A DNA stretch of 64,000 nt from Pogostemon cablin. Taxonomy: Eukaryota > Streptophyta > Magnoliopsida > Lamiales > Lamiaceae. The notes under the pieces are model-generated. The model made no database searches and was not told the origin of the DNA. It worked only from the letters and a program-made list of their open reading frames with translations. Shown here in pieces: positions 37,509-49,900 of the stretch (its first letter is position 1; every line of letters starts with the position of its first letter). Position numbers and translations under genes: made by a program. The stretch spans positions 12,296,501-12,360,500 of the forward strand of contig CM042972.1 in the NCBI GenBank assembly GCA_023678885.1. Reading direction: 5' to 3'.

Positions 37509-39146
37509 TCATTTGATTGGTCGTTTTGTAGTCGGGATGACCAATTAAAGAATTTATCGAACCACAGGGAGGAAGGCGCTAGAGTTTAAACGATCTCAAG
37601 TTTATCGTGATTTTATAAGGACGACGGAATGGGAGGATAAGATGCAAACAAATGTAATTAAACTAATGCAAGAAATAAATGATAAAATGAATGCAAGAAT
37701 AAATGGTTCCAAATGATGCAAGGATGAGATTAACAACAATCATGGCATAGATAATAAAGTAATCATGCAATTAATTCTAATCTATCATGGACATAGCATA
37801 GGAGCGATCACTAATTCCATCTAAACTCTCTCTCGAGATGGATAGGATATAGGCCCTCAACAAGGCTCCCAAAAGCACTTAAGATCGATACCATAGCGAA
37901 CACCTCTCACTAGGTACTAATTACTCTACAAATTTCTTAATTTGGTACTAAATCATAAGCAATATTCCCTTTTAAGGTACTATGAATTTACTAATGGCTT
38001 GGTTCTCCTCACCTAATCAACCAATCTCTCGATTAAGCTAATCAAATATTCTATCAAAGGGTCCTAAATCTAGAAGGATATCTCTATCTCATTCTAAATA
38101 AATGCACATGAGGTGTATGATGAAATGATTCAATGAACTATCCTAAACACACAATTGATTTCTCAATCTAATCACTTGTCCATGACAATTAATCACACAT
38201 ATCATCATATACATCAAGCAATCAATATTCAATGATAGAGATACACAAAGCCCATTCAAGATTAAAATCAAATTGCATAAAAATTAAATTATCCAACACC
38301 AATCATGGAGCTAATCTCACAAAGGAGATTAGCCTATCATAGTCTTAGAGAAAACAATATAGACAATTGAATCTACAAATTCCATGATCAAACTATAAAG
38401 AAGTTCACAAAAATTAGAATTAGATTCCCCCTTTGAAGTCCTTCAATGGAGATCTCCTTCTTCTTCTTGCAATCTTCACTCTCCCTTGCTTCCTTGACTA
38501 CTTGGTTGGTGGATTTGATGGAGGAGATCAAGTGTGGATGGATGGATAAAGAATGGATGAAGATGATAGTGTAAAATGGAGGAAATGGTGAGTGATCTAG
38601 GTATAGGAGTGAAACTCTTCGAAAATTCTGATCAAATATTGAATTATTGGGTATTTATACCCCTTGAGAAGATTCTGGAATTTTTAGCAGTTTTTTACAC
38701 AACACGAGTCGTACTCTGCAACACAGCCATAAAGTGGCCGTGTTGGGTGAATTGATGTCTCTGCACGGCCAAGACTTACGGGGCCGTGTTACGCAACACC
38801 GCTCGTGTGCTGCAACACGGCTCGTGTGATGTAACATGGGCACATGGTGGTCATGTTGGATGAATAGATGATGGCACACGGCCACTTCTTACAGGACCGT
38901 GTTTCGTACACTGCTCATGTTGGTGCAAGCCCTTATTTTTCACATTTTGTTTCGGCTCGTTCTCCTTCGTTTCAACTCCGAATTGAGATCCATTTTTTTC
39001 TACATCTTCCTTATAGATTTAAGCTCATTCACACACATTTCAATAAAAATACAAAATATAACCAAATAACAATAAATACGGAAAAAATAATACAAAAATT
39101 GATATAAAAAGGCACTAAAATCTAGGTGAAAATATCACTCATCAAC
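37509..39146 (-). mobile_element. Athila-like solo LTR inserted in an LTR
   Basis: Absent from the left LTR at the same point. It ends ATCACTCATCA like the Athila LTR at 1233-2839. Near its start are TGTAGTCGGGATGACCAATT and CGAACCACAGGGA, typical of this LTR class, and it has paired GGTACTA blocks like the larger element. No coding sequence. The exact ends and a target duplication are not clear (TTGAC versus TCAAC at best). Confidence 0.6.
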
Positions 39147-39409
39147 TGCGTATGTCGAGTTGAGCTGGATCTTCAAACGAAGCTTATCTGAGCTCGAGTG
39201 TGTAGTCTTGAACGTTGATCCGGAGGTGTTGAACCTTTGTTCGGATTGAACGTTGACTTGAATTTATTGTAAAGTATGTCGTTCAATTTGGTAGAACGTT
39301 GACTTCACGGATAATGAATTTGATTTGAAGAACGCCGGATCGAAGAGGCTTAGCACATTGATCTTTGATCGGCTGTTGTTCTTGATTTGAATATAACTTG
39401 AACTTGACT

Positions 39410-39650
39410 TGAAAGTCTTGAGTGTTCTTGACTTGAAGATCTTGAAGTTGGATCTTGATCTTCACTTGACTTGTATCTTCACTTAGATCTTGATCTTCAC
39501 TTAACTTGGATCTTGATCTTCGGTTGACTTAGATCTTCACTTGACTTGGATCTTGACCTTCGCTTGATCTTTATCTTCACTTGACTTGGATCTTGACATT
39601 CGCTTGATCTTGATCTCCACTTGACTTGGATCTTGACTTCCACTTGATCT
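39410..39650 (-). repeat. CTTGATCTTCACTTGACTTG minisatellite in right LTR
   Basis: Counterpart of 34380-34640 with a slightly different unit order and number. Confidence 0.8.
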
Positions 39651-42600
39651 TGATCTCTGATCTTTGCTTGACTTGAAGAACGCCAGATCGAAAGGGATTG
39701 GCACCTTGATCTCGGATCGGAGACCGTTCTTGGCTTGAAGATGCTTGAAAATTTCAAGGGAGCACTGCTCGTATTCTTGATCTCTTCAGAAGCGTCTGCG
39801 TCTTCAGATGTTGTAGTGTGTTTGGAATGAATGGAGGAGGACCTTTTATATAGGTGGAGGGTGAGGATGCCCCATAAATAACTCACATTCTGATTGGTCC
39901 AAATTTGACCTAATCCTATGGGTTTGGACCTTCTACTTACTTAGGTCTCAAGTCAGACTTATTTGTCTTGGACTTGCCTTATTTAATTTAAACCCCCTTT
40001 AATTTATTGGGTTTTAAATTAATTATCAATTATTTATTCATCTATTTTAGGAATTAATTTATTTAAATTCCTTAATAAATAAATAATTAATTGATAATTA
40101 TTGCATTAATTTGTCACATATTTTCCTTTAATATGCAATAAAATTCAGGTGCTTACAGTATGTTTTGTTAAATAATTTTATTTATTATATATTTCTTTTG
40201 ATAATAATTTTAAAATATAATTAAAAATATGTGATTTTCCTTTTTTCGATAGAATCGTCGGTTCGCCTATTCCAACCTTGAACTGTTTGAGCTGCCGGTT
40301 CGATCTTTGATTCAAATATGAAAACACTGGTTCGAGGTTCAACTGGTCGGACCAGCGGTTCAACCAAAAAATTAAATTAACCTATTTTTTATTATATTTT
40401 AAAAATAACCATTAAAAAGGTATAATAAATAAAATTATTCAACAAATTATAGATTATTACCACTTAATACTAGTTATTTAACAAATTATAGATTATTACC
40501 ATATAATACTATTTTTTTCAAATAAAGCCAATTAATATTTTAAAGCAAAGCCCACATCCAATATAGATTATTAGTGTTCGGCTCACTTCCACCAAATATA
40601 TATTATTAGGGTTTGGTTGTAACTACATGCTTTCTCATTTCTGTGGCTCATTCTCTCTCCTTCTCAGTTCTACGTGGTGCTCCCTCTCTCTCCTCTCTCT
40701 CTCTCAATTCTAAAATTCGATGATTACTCATTTTTTTTTTGATAATGTGTTACTTTTTCTTCAGTCCGAACGCATGTCTCCTCTGATGAAGATTTCATGT
40801 CAGTTTGCAGCGATGAAAAAACGTAGAGGCAGTGGCTTGGGGTTTTCTCCGTCTTCTTGAAGAAATAATTTTTTTAATATTGTCTCCATTTTAATAGACC
40901 TGGCTTAGATTTGGATGTATGTATATAATATGTGTAAGTTTCTAAATGCAAGTAATGTATTTTGAGTTTTCTTCAATCAATTTGAACATCATAGAAATTG
41001 GGATTTTTGAAAATTCAGATTTAGAACAAAATCAGTGATTCTTCGATTCTACAAATTTACTGATTTTAAAATTTAACCGATCCAAACCGATTCTTCCTGT
41101 TTCAATCATGAAAATAGGTATATAGGTTGTTCTGGATCATTTTCGGTTAGAGTTTCAGATCCTGATTCAACCGGTTGGATCAGCCAACCCAGTCCGATTT
41201 TGAAAACACTGCTTTAAATCATAACCATTGAAAAAAATTATCTTTAAATATTACCCATTAGATGAGAATCTTAGATGTGTGGAGACAAAAGAAGCACAAT
41301 CCAAGAGTTTTCAATCACACCAATTGATAAGAATTATCATCTTTAAATCTCAACCATTGGAAGAGGATCTTGGAAGTGTTGAGACAAAAGAAACTCAATC
41401 CATGTTTTAAATCATAATCACTGATAAGAAAATATCATCTTTAAATCTCAACCTTTTGAAAAAGATCTTGGTAATATAGTGATAAAAGTGCGAGATCCAT
41501 GTGTTTTAAATCACAATAATCAAAAAAATCTTTAAATTTCATTCATTGGATGAGGATTTTGGAAATTTGGAGACAAAAGAAGCACAATTCATGTGCCTTT
41601 AGTCACCATTATTTATAAGAATTATTATATGTAAATCTCGAACGCTGGAGGATCTTAGAAATGTGTGGACAAAAGAAGCACAATTCATGCGCTTTAAATC
41701 ACAACCATTAATTAAAAAAATAAAAATTCATCTTTAAATCTCATTTATTGGATGAGGATCTTATATGTGTTGAGAAAAAAGAAGCACAATCCATACGCTT
41801 ATAATCATAACCATTGATCAGAATTATCATAATTTTAATCTCAACTCTTGGATGAGAATCTTGAAAGTGCGGAGACAAAAGAAGCAATAACCATGTGCTT
41901 TAAATCACAACCACTAATAAATAAATATCATCTTTAAAACTCAACCGTTGGATGATGATCTTTGAAGTATAGAGACAAAAGAAGTACATACATGTGTTTT
42001 AAATCACAACTATTAACAATAAATATTTTTTTAAATCTCAACCGTTGGATGAGGATCTTTGAAGTGTGGAGACAAAAAAAGAACAGTCCATGTGCTTTTA
42101 ATAAAAAACATTGATAATAATTATCATTTTTAAATTTCAACCGTTCGATAAAGGTCTTGAAAATTTGGAGACAAAATAAGCACAATCCATGAACTTTAAA
42201 TCACAACCATTGATAAAAATATTCATCTTTAAATCTCATTTGTTGAATGAGGATCTTGGATGTGGGAAGATAAAAGAAGTACAGTCCATGTGCTTTAAAT
42301 CACAACCATTGACAAGAATTATCATCTTTAAATCTCAACTTTTGGATGGGGATCTATGAAGTGTGGAGACAAATTATGCATATTCCATGTGGTTTAAATC
42401 ACAACCACTGATAAAAAAATATATCTTCTTTAAATCTCAATATTTGGATGAGGATCTTGGAAGTTTATGGATAAAAGAAGCACAATACATGTGTTTTAAA
42501 TCACAATCCATGTGTCTTAAATCACAATCATTAATAAAAATTATTTTCTTTAAATCTCATATTAGATTATAATTTTGTAACTGTGGAGACAAAAGAAGAA

Positions 42601-43332
42601 AAATTGATGTGCTATCAATCACAATCATTGATAAGAATTATTATCCTGAAATTTCAATGGATGCATCTTAGAAATGTGGAGACAAAAGAAGCACAATCCA
42701 TGCATGTGCTTTAAATTATAATCATTAAAAAAATAATAATAACTTGTAAATCTCATCTGTTAGATAAGAATGTTGGATATATAGAGACAAAAGAAGTACA
42801 ATCCATTTGTTTTATATCACAACCATTGATATGAATTATCATATTTAAATCTTAACATTTGGATGAGCATTTTGGAAGTGTGGAGATAAAATATGCACAA
42901 TTCATGTGTTTTAAATTAAAACCACATATAAAAAAAATATAATCTTAAATCTCAACTATTGGATGAGGATCTTGGAAGTCTTGAAATAAAAAAAAGAAAA
43001 AAAACACAATTCATATGTTTTAAATCACAACAATTAATAATAATTATTTTCTTTAAATCTCAACTGTTGGATGAGAATCTTTGACGTGTGGAGACAAAAG
43101 AAGTACAATCCATGTGCTTTTAATCATAATCATTGATAAGAGTTATCATTTTTAAATTTCTATCGTTGAATTAGGGTCTAGGAAATTTGAAAACTAAAGA
43201 AGCACAATTCATGTGCTTTAAATCACAACGATTGATAAAAAATTTCATTCATTAAATCTCGGTTGTTGGATGATGATCTTGGATGTGTGGAGATGAAAGA
43301 AGCACAATCAATGTGCTTTCAATTACAACCTC

Positions 43333-43370
43333 AGGGTTTAGGGTTTAGGGTTTAGAATTTAGGGTTTAGA
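43333..43370 (+). repeat. Interstitial plant telomere-like repeat
   Basis: Several AGGGTTT units, one of them AGAATTT, at the junction between the first and second higher-order units. Matches the plant telomere repeat TTTAGGG. Confidence 0.85.
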
Positions 43371-44932
43371 GACAAAAGAAGCACAATTCATGTGCTTTTA
43401 GTCACCATTATTTTAAGAATTATTATATTTAAACCTCGAACGTTGGATGAGGATCTTGGAAATGTGTGGATAAAAGAAGCACAATTCATGCGCTTTAAAT
43501 CACATCCATTAATTAAATAAAATAAAAATCCATCTTTAAATCTCATTTATTGGATGAGGATTTTATATGTGTTGAGAAAAAAGAAGTACAATTCATGCGC
43601 TTTTAATCAAAACCATTGATCAGAATTATCATAATTTTAATCTCAGCTCTTGGATGAGAATCTTGAAAGTGCGGAGACAAAAGAAGCATAAACCATGTGC
43701 TTTAAATCACAACCACTAATAAATAAATATCATCTTTAAAACTCAACCGTTGGATGAGGATCTTTGAAGTATAGAGACAAAAGAAGCACAATACATGTGT
43801 TTCAAATCACAACCATTAACAATAAATATTTTCTTTAAATCTCAACCATTGAATGAGGATCTTTGAAGTGTGGAGACAAAAAAAGAACAGTCTCTGTGCT
43901 TTTAATAATAAACATTGATAATAATTATAATTTTTAAATCTCAACCGTTGGATAAAGATCTTGGAAATTTGGAGACAAAATAAGCACCATCCATGTGCTT
44001 TAAATCACAACCATTGATAAAAATATTCATCTTTAAATCTCATTTGTTGGATGAGGATCTTGGATGTGGGGAGATAAAAGAAGTACATTCCATGTGTTTT
44101 AAATCACAACCATTGACAAGAATTATCATCTTTAAATCTCAATTTTTGGATTGGGATCTATGAAGTTTGGAGACAAATAATGCATATTCCATGTTGTTTA
44201 AATCACAACCACTGATAAAAAAAATATCTTCTTTAAATCTCAATCTTTGGATGAGGATCTTGGAAGTTTATGGTTAAAAGAAGTACAATAAATGTGTTTT
44301 AAATCACAATCCATGTGTTTTAAATCACAATCATTAATAAAATTATTTTCTTTAAATCTCATATTAGATTATAATTTTGTACTGTGGAGACAAAAGAAGT
44401 AAAATTGATGTGCTATCAATCACAACCATTGATAAGAATTATTATCCTGAAATTTCAATGGATGCATCTTGGAAATGTGGAGACAAAAGAAGCACAATCC
44501 ATGCATGTGATTTAAATTATAACCATTGAAAAAAATAATAATAAATATATGTTGGATAAGAATCTTGGATGTATAGAGACAAAAGAAGTACAATCCATTT
44601 GCTTTATATCACAACCATTGATAAGAATTATCATTTTTAAATCTTAATATTTGGATGAGCATTTTGGAAGTGTGGAGACAAAAGATGCACAATTCATGTG
44701 CTTTAAATCAAAATGTGCTTTTAATCATAACCATTGATAAGAGTTATCATTTTTAAATTTCTACCGTTGAATTAGGGTCTAGGAAATTTGGAGACTAAAG
44801 AAGCACAATTTATGTACTTTAAATCACAACGATTGATAAAAAATTTCATTCATTAAATCTCAGTTGTTGATGACGATCTTGGATGTGTGGAGATGAAAGA
44901 AGCACAATCAATGTACTTTCAATTACAACCTC

Positions 44933-44947
44933 AGGGTTTAGGGTTTA
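44933..44947 (+). repeat. Interstitial telomere-like repeat, shorter copy
   Basis: Two AGGGTTT units at the same junction between the second and third higher-order units. Confidence 0.8.
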
Positions 44948-45759
44948 GAGACAAAAGAAGCACAATTCATGTGTTTTCAGTCACCATTATTTATAAGAAT
45001 TATTATATGTAAATCTCGAACGCTGGATGAGGATCTTGGAAATGTGAGGACAAAAGAAGCACAATTCATGCGCTTTAAATCACAACCATTAATTAATTAA
45101 ATAAAATAAATATTCATTTTTAAATCTCATTTATTGGATGAGGATCTTATATGTGTTGAGAAAAAAAAAACACAATCCATGCGCTTTTAATAATAACCAT
45201 TGATCAGAATTATCATAATTGTAATCTCACCTTTTGGATGATAATCTTGAAAGTGTAGAGACAAAAGAAGCATAAACCATGTGATTTAAATCACAACCAC
45301 TAATAAATAAATATCATCTTTAAAACCCAACTGTTGGATGAGGATCTTTGAAGTATAGTGACAAAAGAAACACAATACATGTGTTTTTAAGCACAACCAT
45401 TAACAATAAATATTTTCTTTAAATCTCAACCGTTGGTGAGGATCTTTGAAGTGTGGAGACAAAAAAAAGAACAGTCCATGTGCTTTTAATAATAGACATT
45501 GATAATAATTATCATTTTTAAATCTCAACTGTTAGATAAAGGTCTTGGAAATTTGGAGACAAAATAAGCACAATCTATGTGCTCTAAATCACAACCATTG
45601 ATAAAAATATTCATCTTTAAATCTCATTTGTTGGATGAGGATCTTGGATGTGGGGAGATAAAAGAAGTACAGTTCATGTGCTTTAAATCACAATCATTGA
45701 CAATCATTGGTGGTAATATTTTTATTATTAAAATGTAAATTTTTATTAAAAAAAAATTT

Positions 45760-45828
45760 TTTTTTGGAGGGGGGAGGAGTGACCGGGGTTGGGGGTTTGG
45801 GTGGGGATTAGGCTGGGTGGTAGAGTTT

Positions 45829-45883
<55 letters not shown>
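45760..45883. repeat. G-rich tract next to (AT)n
   Basis: G runs of 3-6 at 45766-45820 (GGAGGGGGGAGG, CGGGGTTGGGGG, GGGTGGGGATT) followed by an AT dinucleotide run of about 50 bases at 45832-45883. At least four G runs lie close enough for a possible G-quadruplex on the plus strand. Confidence 0.75.
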
Positions 45884-45885
<2 letters not shown>

Positions 45886-46235
45886 TTTTTAATTGATTTA
45901 TTAATTTTATATATTATTTTTATATATTAATATATCAATTAAACAACGGAAGAATTTCAAATGACACGGTTTCAGTGAAGATTTTAAATCCATTAAAAAC
46001 AACTAAAAAAATTCAAAATCAAATCCATAATTTGAAATTCATTAATTTAAAATCTTGAATTTATAAATATATTGATTTCAAGTGTTATCCAAACATGATA
46101 GAGGGATTCGAGGGAAAGATTTATAAATCCCTCCTAAAATCCTTCCATCCAAACACAACCTTCTAGAGATTTGTGGAATTGCAAATGGAGCCTTATCACA
46201 TTTAATCTCAAAGTTCAATTATAAATTTATAATAG
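45884..46235. other. AT-rich spacer
   Basis: No gene recognised; AT-rich sequence between the satellite edge and the first host-like fragment. Confidence 0.5.
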
Positions 46236-46301
46236 GTAATGCGAAGATATGGTGTTCCAGAGCCGCACGAGAAGCTCAAGAAGCTAACCAGCAGTGAATG
46301 A
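46236..46301 (+). pseudogene. Adenylosuccinate lyase C-terminal exon fragment
   Basis: The frame reads VMRRYGVPEPHEKLKKLTSSE then TGA. Adenylosuccinate lyase (purine synthesis) has a closely similar segment, VMRRYG(I/V)PEPYEKLKELTRG, near its C-terminus. It is preceded by ATAATAG, which could be a splice acceptor. No other part of that gene is seen nearby, so this is a captured or leftover fragment. Short, so the identification rests on one motif. Confidence 0.55.
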
Positions 46302-46866
46302 ATAAAGCATACGAAACCTCATCGAAAGCCTCGTCATCCCCGTTGAAGCCAAGAAAATCTCTTAAAACGGCGGCAGTTGAACTGGCAAAGAGTGTGGCTT
46401 TACTTGGGAATCTGGTGAATGGAGTCAAAACCGTGTCATGAATGGAGATGAAGCAAGTCTTCCAGCTTGGCAACTGTAACTTGTAACCATAGTTCATCCT
46501 TGTGCTCATATAAGGTGTGAAGACAAAATATTCTCATGATTTTAAATGCTCTCATCATTATCAGTGGCCAAATCAGATTAAGTATGTATGTTTATAATGG
46601 AAATAAATAAGGCCAGCAGCAATAGAATTCAGTAGATAAGGGTGTCTGAATATAATGCATTACGATTTAGGAATGCATCCATACATATTTACTTCTACTA
46701 AAATACATAGAATTTGCTTTTTTTGCTTGCTGTTGTTCCACAGCTCACAACTGCGTATCTTGGAAAGCGTCCTCATGAAAACTTGAGACTTATTTACATA
46801 ACTAGGGTTTGTACCTTGTAACAGATACCATCTCCAAAAGGAACGATGCTGGAAGGGTGCCGATTG
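46302..46866. other. Region downstream of the FDM-like gene
   Basis: No clear coding sequence. A minus-strand frame at 46276-46509 overlaps the lyase-like fragment and has no recognised motif. This is where the rest of the XH domain would be expected, but none of its hallmarks were found. Confidence 0.4.
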
Positions 46867-49295
46867 TTAAATTGAAACAATACCATCCCGATCAACAGAT
46901 ACCTCAGCAGCCCCTTCGACCTCTGTGCCTTCATCCAAATACTTCCTCTTGGCTTCTGCTCTCAAGGGTTTTAACTCACACATTCTCTTGTTTCCAATCA
47001 ATGCGTCGGATGACTCTCCTGTGAAGACCTTGAATGGATTTTTCTTGCACTTTTCAACAAAGGATCAAAAGGAGTTATGGAAACTGGAAAGAGTATCAAT
47101 ACTTTCATTCTTGACCAATAGAAATTTTGACACTAATTATGAGAAAACAAATTCAATCTAATCTTTCTATCTGCAGATTGTGTTTGCCAATTATGAATCC
47201 TCCTCTTAAAACTTAAGTATAGAAGCATGCACAAACAGAGAAACAAAAAAGCACTCAGACTCACATTCGTTGGATGTAAATATGAATCAATAAAATATTA
47301 ACCTAAATATCGAGTGCTTACTTTTATTAACTCCTTTCTAGCTTCTTGTAATTCATCGTTTCTTTTGCATTCTTCAACAATGGGAGCTTGACTGATATCT
47401 TCAAAATGTTGAACTTCTTCTTTCCTCTCTTCGTGTTCCTGTTGGATAATATGCGCCTTTTTTCCCACTTCATCATCCTCATTATCTTCTGTGTGCTTTC
47501 TGACTAGCCAATCTCCTTGGAAATTTTGAGTCTCCATCTCCAGTGCTTGCTTTATATGTAGTTCCTTTTCTAAGTTTATAATTTTCCCCTGAAGTTCTTC
47601 CTTTTCTCTCTACAAAAAAATGTGGGATCTTAGGTAATGATAAAAAACTATAAGTTGAATGGTCAGTTTATACAAAAATGATGGAGTGATAAAAATATAC
47701 CACCCGACGTACCTCCAATTCCAAAACCTTTTTATCCGCCCTCTTTTGCGCCAAGACTGCCCTCTCAATCTGTATGCAAAGAAGAAACATCAACCCTTCG
47801 TATCAATTGTAAGGTTAATTATAAGACTAAAAAGAAAACTACTTCAAATGTAAAAGTTAGAGACTAAAAATTTTGAAAGACAAATAAACAGGCTTAAACA
47901 AGATTACCGTTACAATTTATATACCCTGCATGAGCTCAGGTAAGATTTGACATTTGAGTGAGGCTTCTACACCATTAACTGATCTGGTGATTAATGTTAT
48001 TATTTATACAAAATCAAAATAATCATAAAAGTATTGGTTTGGTCCACAAATAGATATCACAAACAATCTCAACAAGAGATGAGTTTGCTAATTTACTCAT
48101 GTGGGTTCAAATACCTGTTCCCTCTCATGATAGAGCCTTCGTCTCTCATTTTCATTCTGATCCTCAAGTTCCTTCATGTCTTGCTCTCGCTGTTCGAGTT
48201 TATTCCTCAGTAATTCCAGCTCGATTGTGGTTTTATCATGCTCCTCGAAAATTCTCTTTAGTTCATCGCTGGTACACTGCTGCAGTTTTTGCCTTTCTAA
48301 AAAAGATCCATATTAGATTCACTTTATAGGGGAAAACATCATAGCAACACTGTGAAATCGTTTATGTTATATAACTGTAACCAACGGTGAAAATTACGAG
48401 TACCTTCATTAAAAGCTCGAGCCATCTCATCTTTTCGGCTGATCAAACTGCACAGGGATATGGAAGTTTCTTTGTATTTGGTCTCAACTTCTACGATGTG
48501 CATATCTTGAACTTCAATTTTATCAGTCAACTTAGAGATGAGTCTGCTATTTTTAATCTTCTCATCCTCATGATATTGTGCGACTGTCTTCAGATTTCCA
48601 GTTGTCTGTAGATATTCACCAATTTTACTTTGTGCGTGGAAATCATCGTCCCGAGCCACCCAACAATATATCTTATCTCCCTTTTCCGCAACTCCCAAAT
48701 AGTCCCTCTTTCCTTGATAATTTGCCTCATAAGCCTTCTCAAACCTTAAGGCATCAAAGAGTCCAAGCCAATCAGTCCTAAATTCTACTATTGCATACCC
48801 AGAGTGACCCCAAGAGTTCAACAAAGGACGAATCCTCACCGGATTGAACCCTTTCTTGATAAGTTCATCCTTAAGTTTCCCGCTACTCTCTCTGAAACAA
48901 TGTGCATCCTTCCACTGGACACAAATATTTGCCACAATTCCCACCCATGGCCACACAAAGAGCTCATTTTGCTTACACTCATCATTCTCCACCGTAATTG
49001 TTGTTGAATGCTCTCCATTAATTGCTTCATGCATATATTTCTCTAAACCTAAATGCCTACCCCTATCTCTTGTTCCCCTTCTAATTGATCCCTGGCTTAC
49101 CCCAGCCGCGTGTTGCAAAAGCTCGTTGAAGCTGAAGGTCTGCTTCTTTTTTCCGGGACAGTAGGGGCACTTGTATACATCCCCAGAAACATTCAGCATC
49201 TGATCCCCTCGACTCAACTGATCATAGCACGAGTCAGCGTACGCGTCTAACTCAGACTCACTGATATCCGTATCCTCTTCCACTGAGTCAGACAT
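46867..49295 (-). CDS. FDM/IDN2-like XS-domain protein, XH domain truncated
   Basis: Family: plant zf-XS/XS/coiled-coil/XH proteins (FDM and IDN2) that bind RNA and support RNA-directed DNA methylation in the nucleus. Exon 1 (48404-49295) begins at MSDSVEED. Residues 41-85 hold the zf-XS finger (CPYCPGKKKQTFSF, then LLQHAAG) and about 111-222 the XS domain (WPWVGIVANI, GHSGYAIVEF, YCWVARDDDFH). Exons 2-4 (48115-48296, 47713-47769, 47322-47609) encode the coiled coil, ending NDELQEARKELIK. All have GT/AG borders and keep frame. A last exon (about 46867-47028) has ALIGNKRMCELKP, the start of XH, then diverges to a stop. The model gives about 526 residues, short of the usual 630 or so. The upstream ATG at 49319 lies in a probable 5' UTR intron (49308-49445), so 49295 was chosen. 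Confidence 0.78.
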
Positions 49296-49900
49296 CCTCA
49301 ACACCACCTGAATATACATTTATGAACAGTGCATATATAATTGTTGAAACCTCAGTTTCAAATAAAAAATAGAGTATAAAAACATTTAAAGCCAAATTGT
49401 CGAAGTCATTTTGCCCAAAAATTTTAAACCCAAATGTAAGCATACCTTATCTCGTTAGTTAATGGTGATAGCTTTCTTGAGTGAAGCCTTCAAGTAGATT
49501 TTCAGTCCACTGTGAAATCTTTCTTTCTGTTTAAGACAGAGTATAATTAATCTGAAAACAAGGAATCAAAACAATCAATTTATAAAGAAATCCCACAAAT
49601 CAAACCCTAAGAAATTAAAGAAAAATGAAATGACGATACCTTCTTCAGTAGAAATGCACCAACCATTCGATAACAAAGCAGAAGTAGAATAGAAATTCAA
49701 ACTAGCCCTAGCATAAAATTTCACATCCTAAATTGATGCATATTACGATCAAGTGCAGAACAATTAATCATTTTCAGTGGAATCTGTGAATTCTCACCAA
49801 AGATGACCAAAAAAATAATCTAACCCATCAAACAACAGCACTAGAAACCCAAAAAGGCACTCCCAAAATCAAAAGGCACCATCGACGACGAAAATACCTT
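49296..49900 (-). promoter_or_regulatory. 5' UTR with introns and promoter side of FDM-like gene
   Basis: On the minus strand AAG|GTATGC at 49444-49446 and TTCAG|GTGG at 49307-49310 fit an intron in the leader. A second donor-like AAG|GTATCG lies at 49638. No TATA box was assigned. Confidence 0.45.

Larger units (their letters stand above)
33947..40158 (-). mobile_element. Gag-only LTR retrotransposon (TR-GAG-like)
   Basis: Starts TGTAACAAC, ends GTGCTTACA, with a perfect 5-bp duplication GTATG (33942-33946 and 40159-40163). Long direct repeats at both sides enclose only gag; no protease, RT or integrase is seen in the 2.2-kb interior. Orientation is minus, from the gag strand and the primer-like site at 37321-37339. 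Elements with gag but no pol are known in plants as TR-GAG and depend on enzymes of other elements. The space where pol would lie holds a minisatellite. Confidence 0.82.
37338..40158 (-). repeat. Right (5') LTR of gag-only element, interrupted
   Basis: Matches 33947-35116 in two parts, 37338-37508 and 39147-40158, split by a 1.6-kb insertion. TATA-like box near 39,845 (minus). Confidence 0.85.
33284..40329 (-). mobile_element. hAT-like element, copy A5, nested in A4
   Basis: Reads in the opposite direction to A4. Its plus-strand left edge CAGTATTTTCGAAACCAG and right edge ATATGAAAACACTG are inverted repeats. Flanks GTTCGAGA (33276-33283) and GTTCGAGG (40330-40337) match at 7 of 8 bases. It carries the gag-only LTR element at 33947-40158. 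Confidence 0.75.
33227..41211 (+). mobile_element. hAT-like element, copy A4, split by copy A5
   Basis: Left end CTATGATGTTGTAAC (degenerate), right end TTTTGAAAACACTG. Perfect 8-bp duplication CTTTAAAT at 33219-33226 and 41212-41219. Without the inserted A5 (33284-40329) it is about 0.94 kb. Same orientation and monomer position as A1-A3. Confidence 0.75.
41212..45715 (+). repeat. Satellite block g with higher-order repeats
   Basis: About 45 monomers of roughly 95-107 bases. A larger unit repeats: the stretch starting AGACAAAAGAAGCACAATTC at 41571 recurs at 43370 and 44948 in the same monomer order (1,799 and 1,578 bases; the third copy is cut at about 45,715). The second unit lacks about two monomers present in the first. 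Open frames run through it because 99 is a multiple of three. Confidence 0.9.

Noticed and set aside
34411..39886. Lys/Arg/Ser-rich frame (RRSRSKSSEDQ text) that looks like an SR protein
   Set aside because: It is the translation of the LTR minisatellite and occurs in both LTRs.
41228..42572. Repetitive open frames with KSQPLDEDLGSVETKEAQ-like text in the satellite
   Set aside because: They arise because 99 bases is a multiple of three; the same text recurs in every block, with stops at random, and also on the other strand.
43333..43370. Telomere-like repeats as a chromosome end
   Set aside because: Too short, degenerate, inside a satellite, and DNA continues normally on both sides.
46276..46509. 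77-codon minus-strand frame as the missing XH exon
   Set aside because: It has none of the XH hallmarks and overlaps the lyase-like exon on the other strand.
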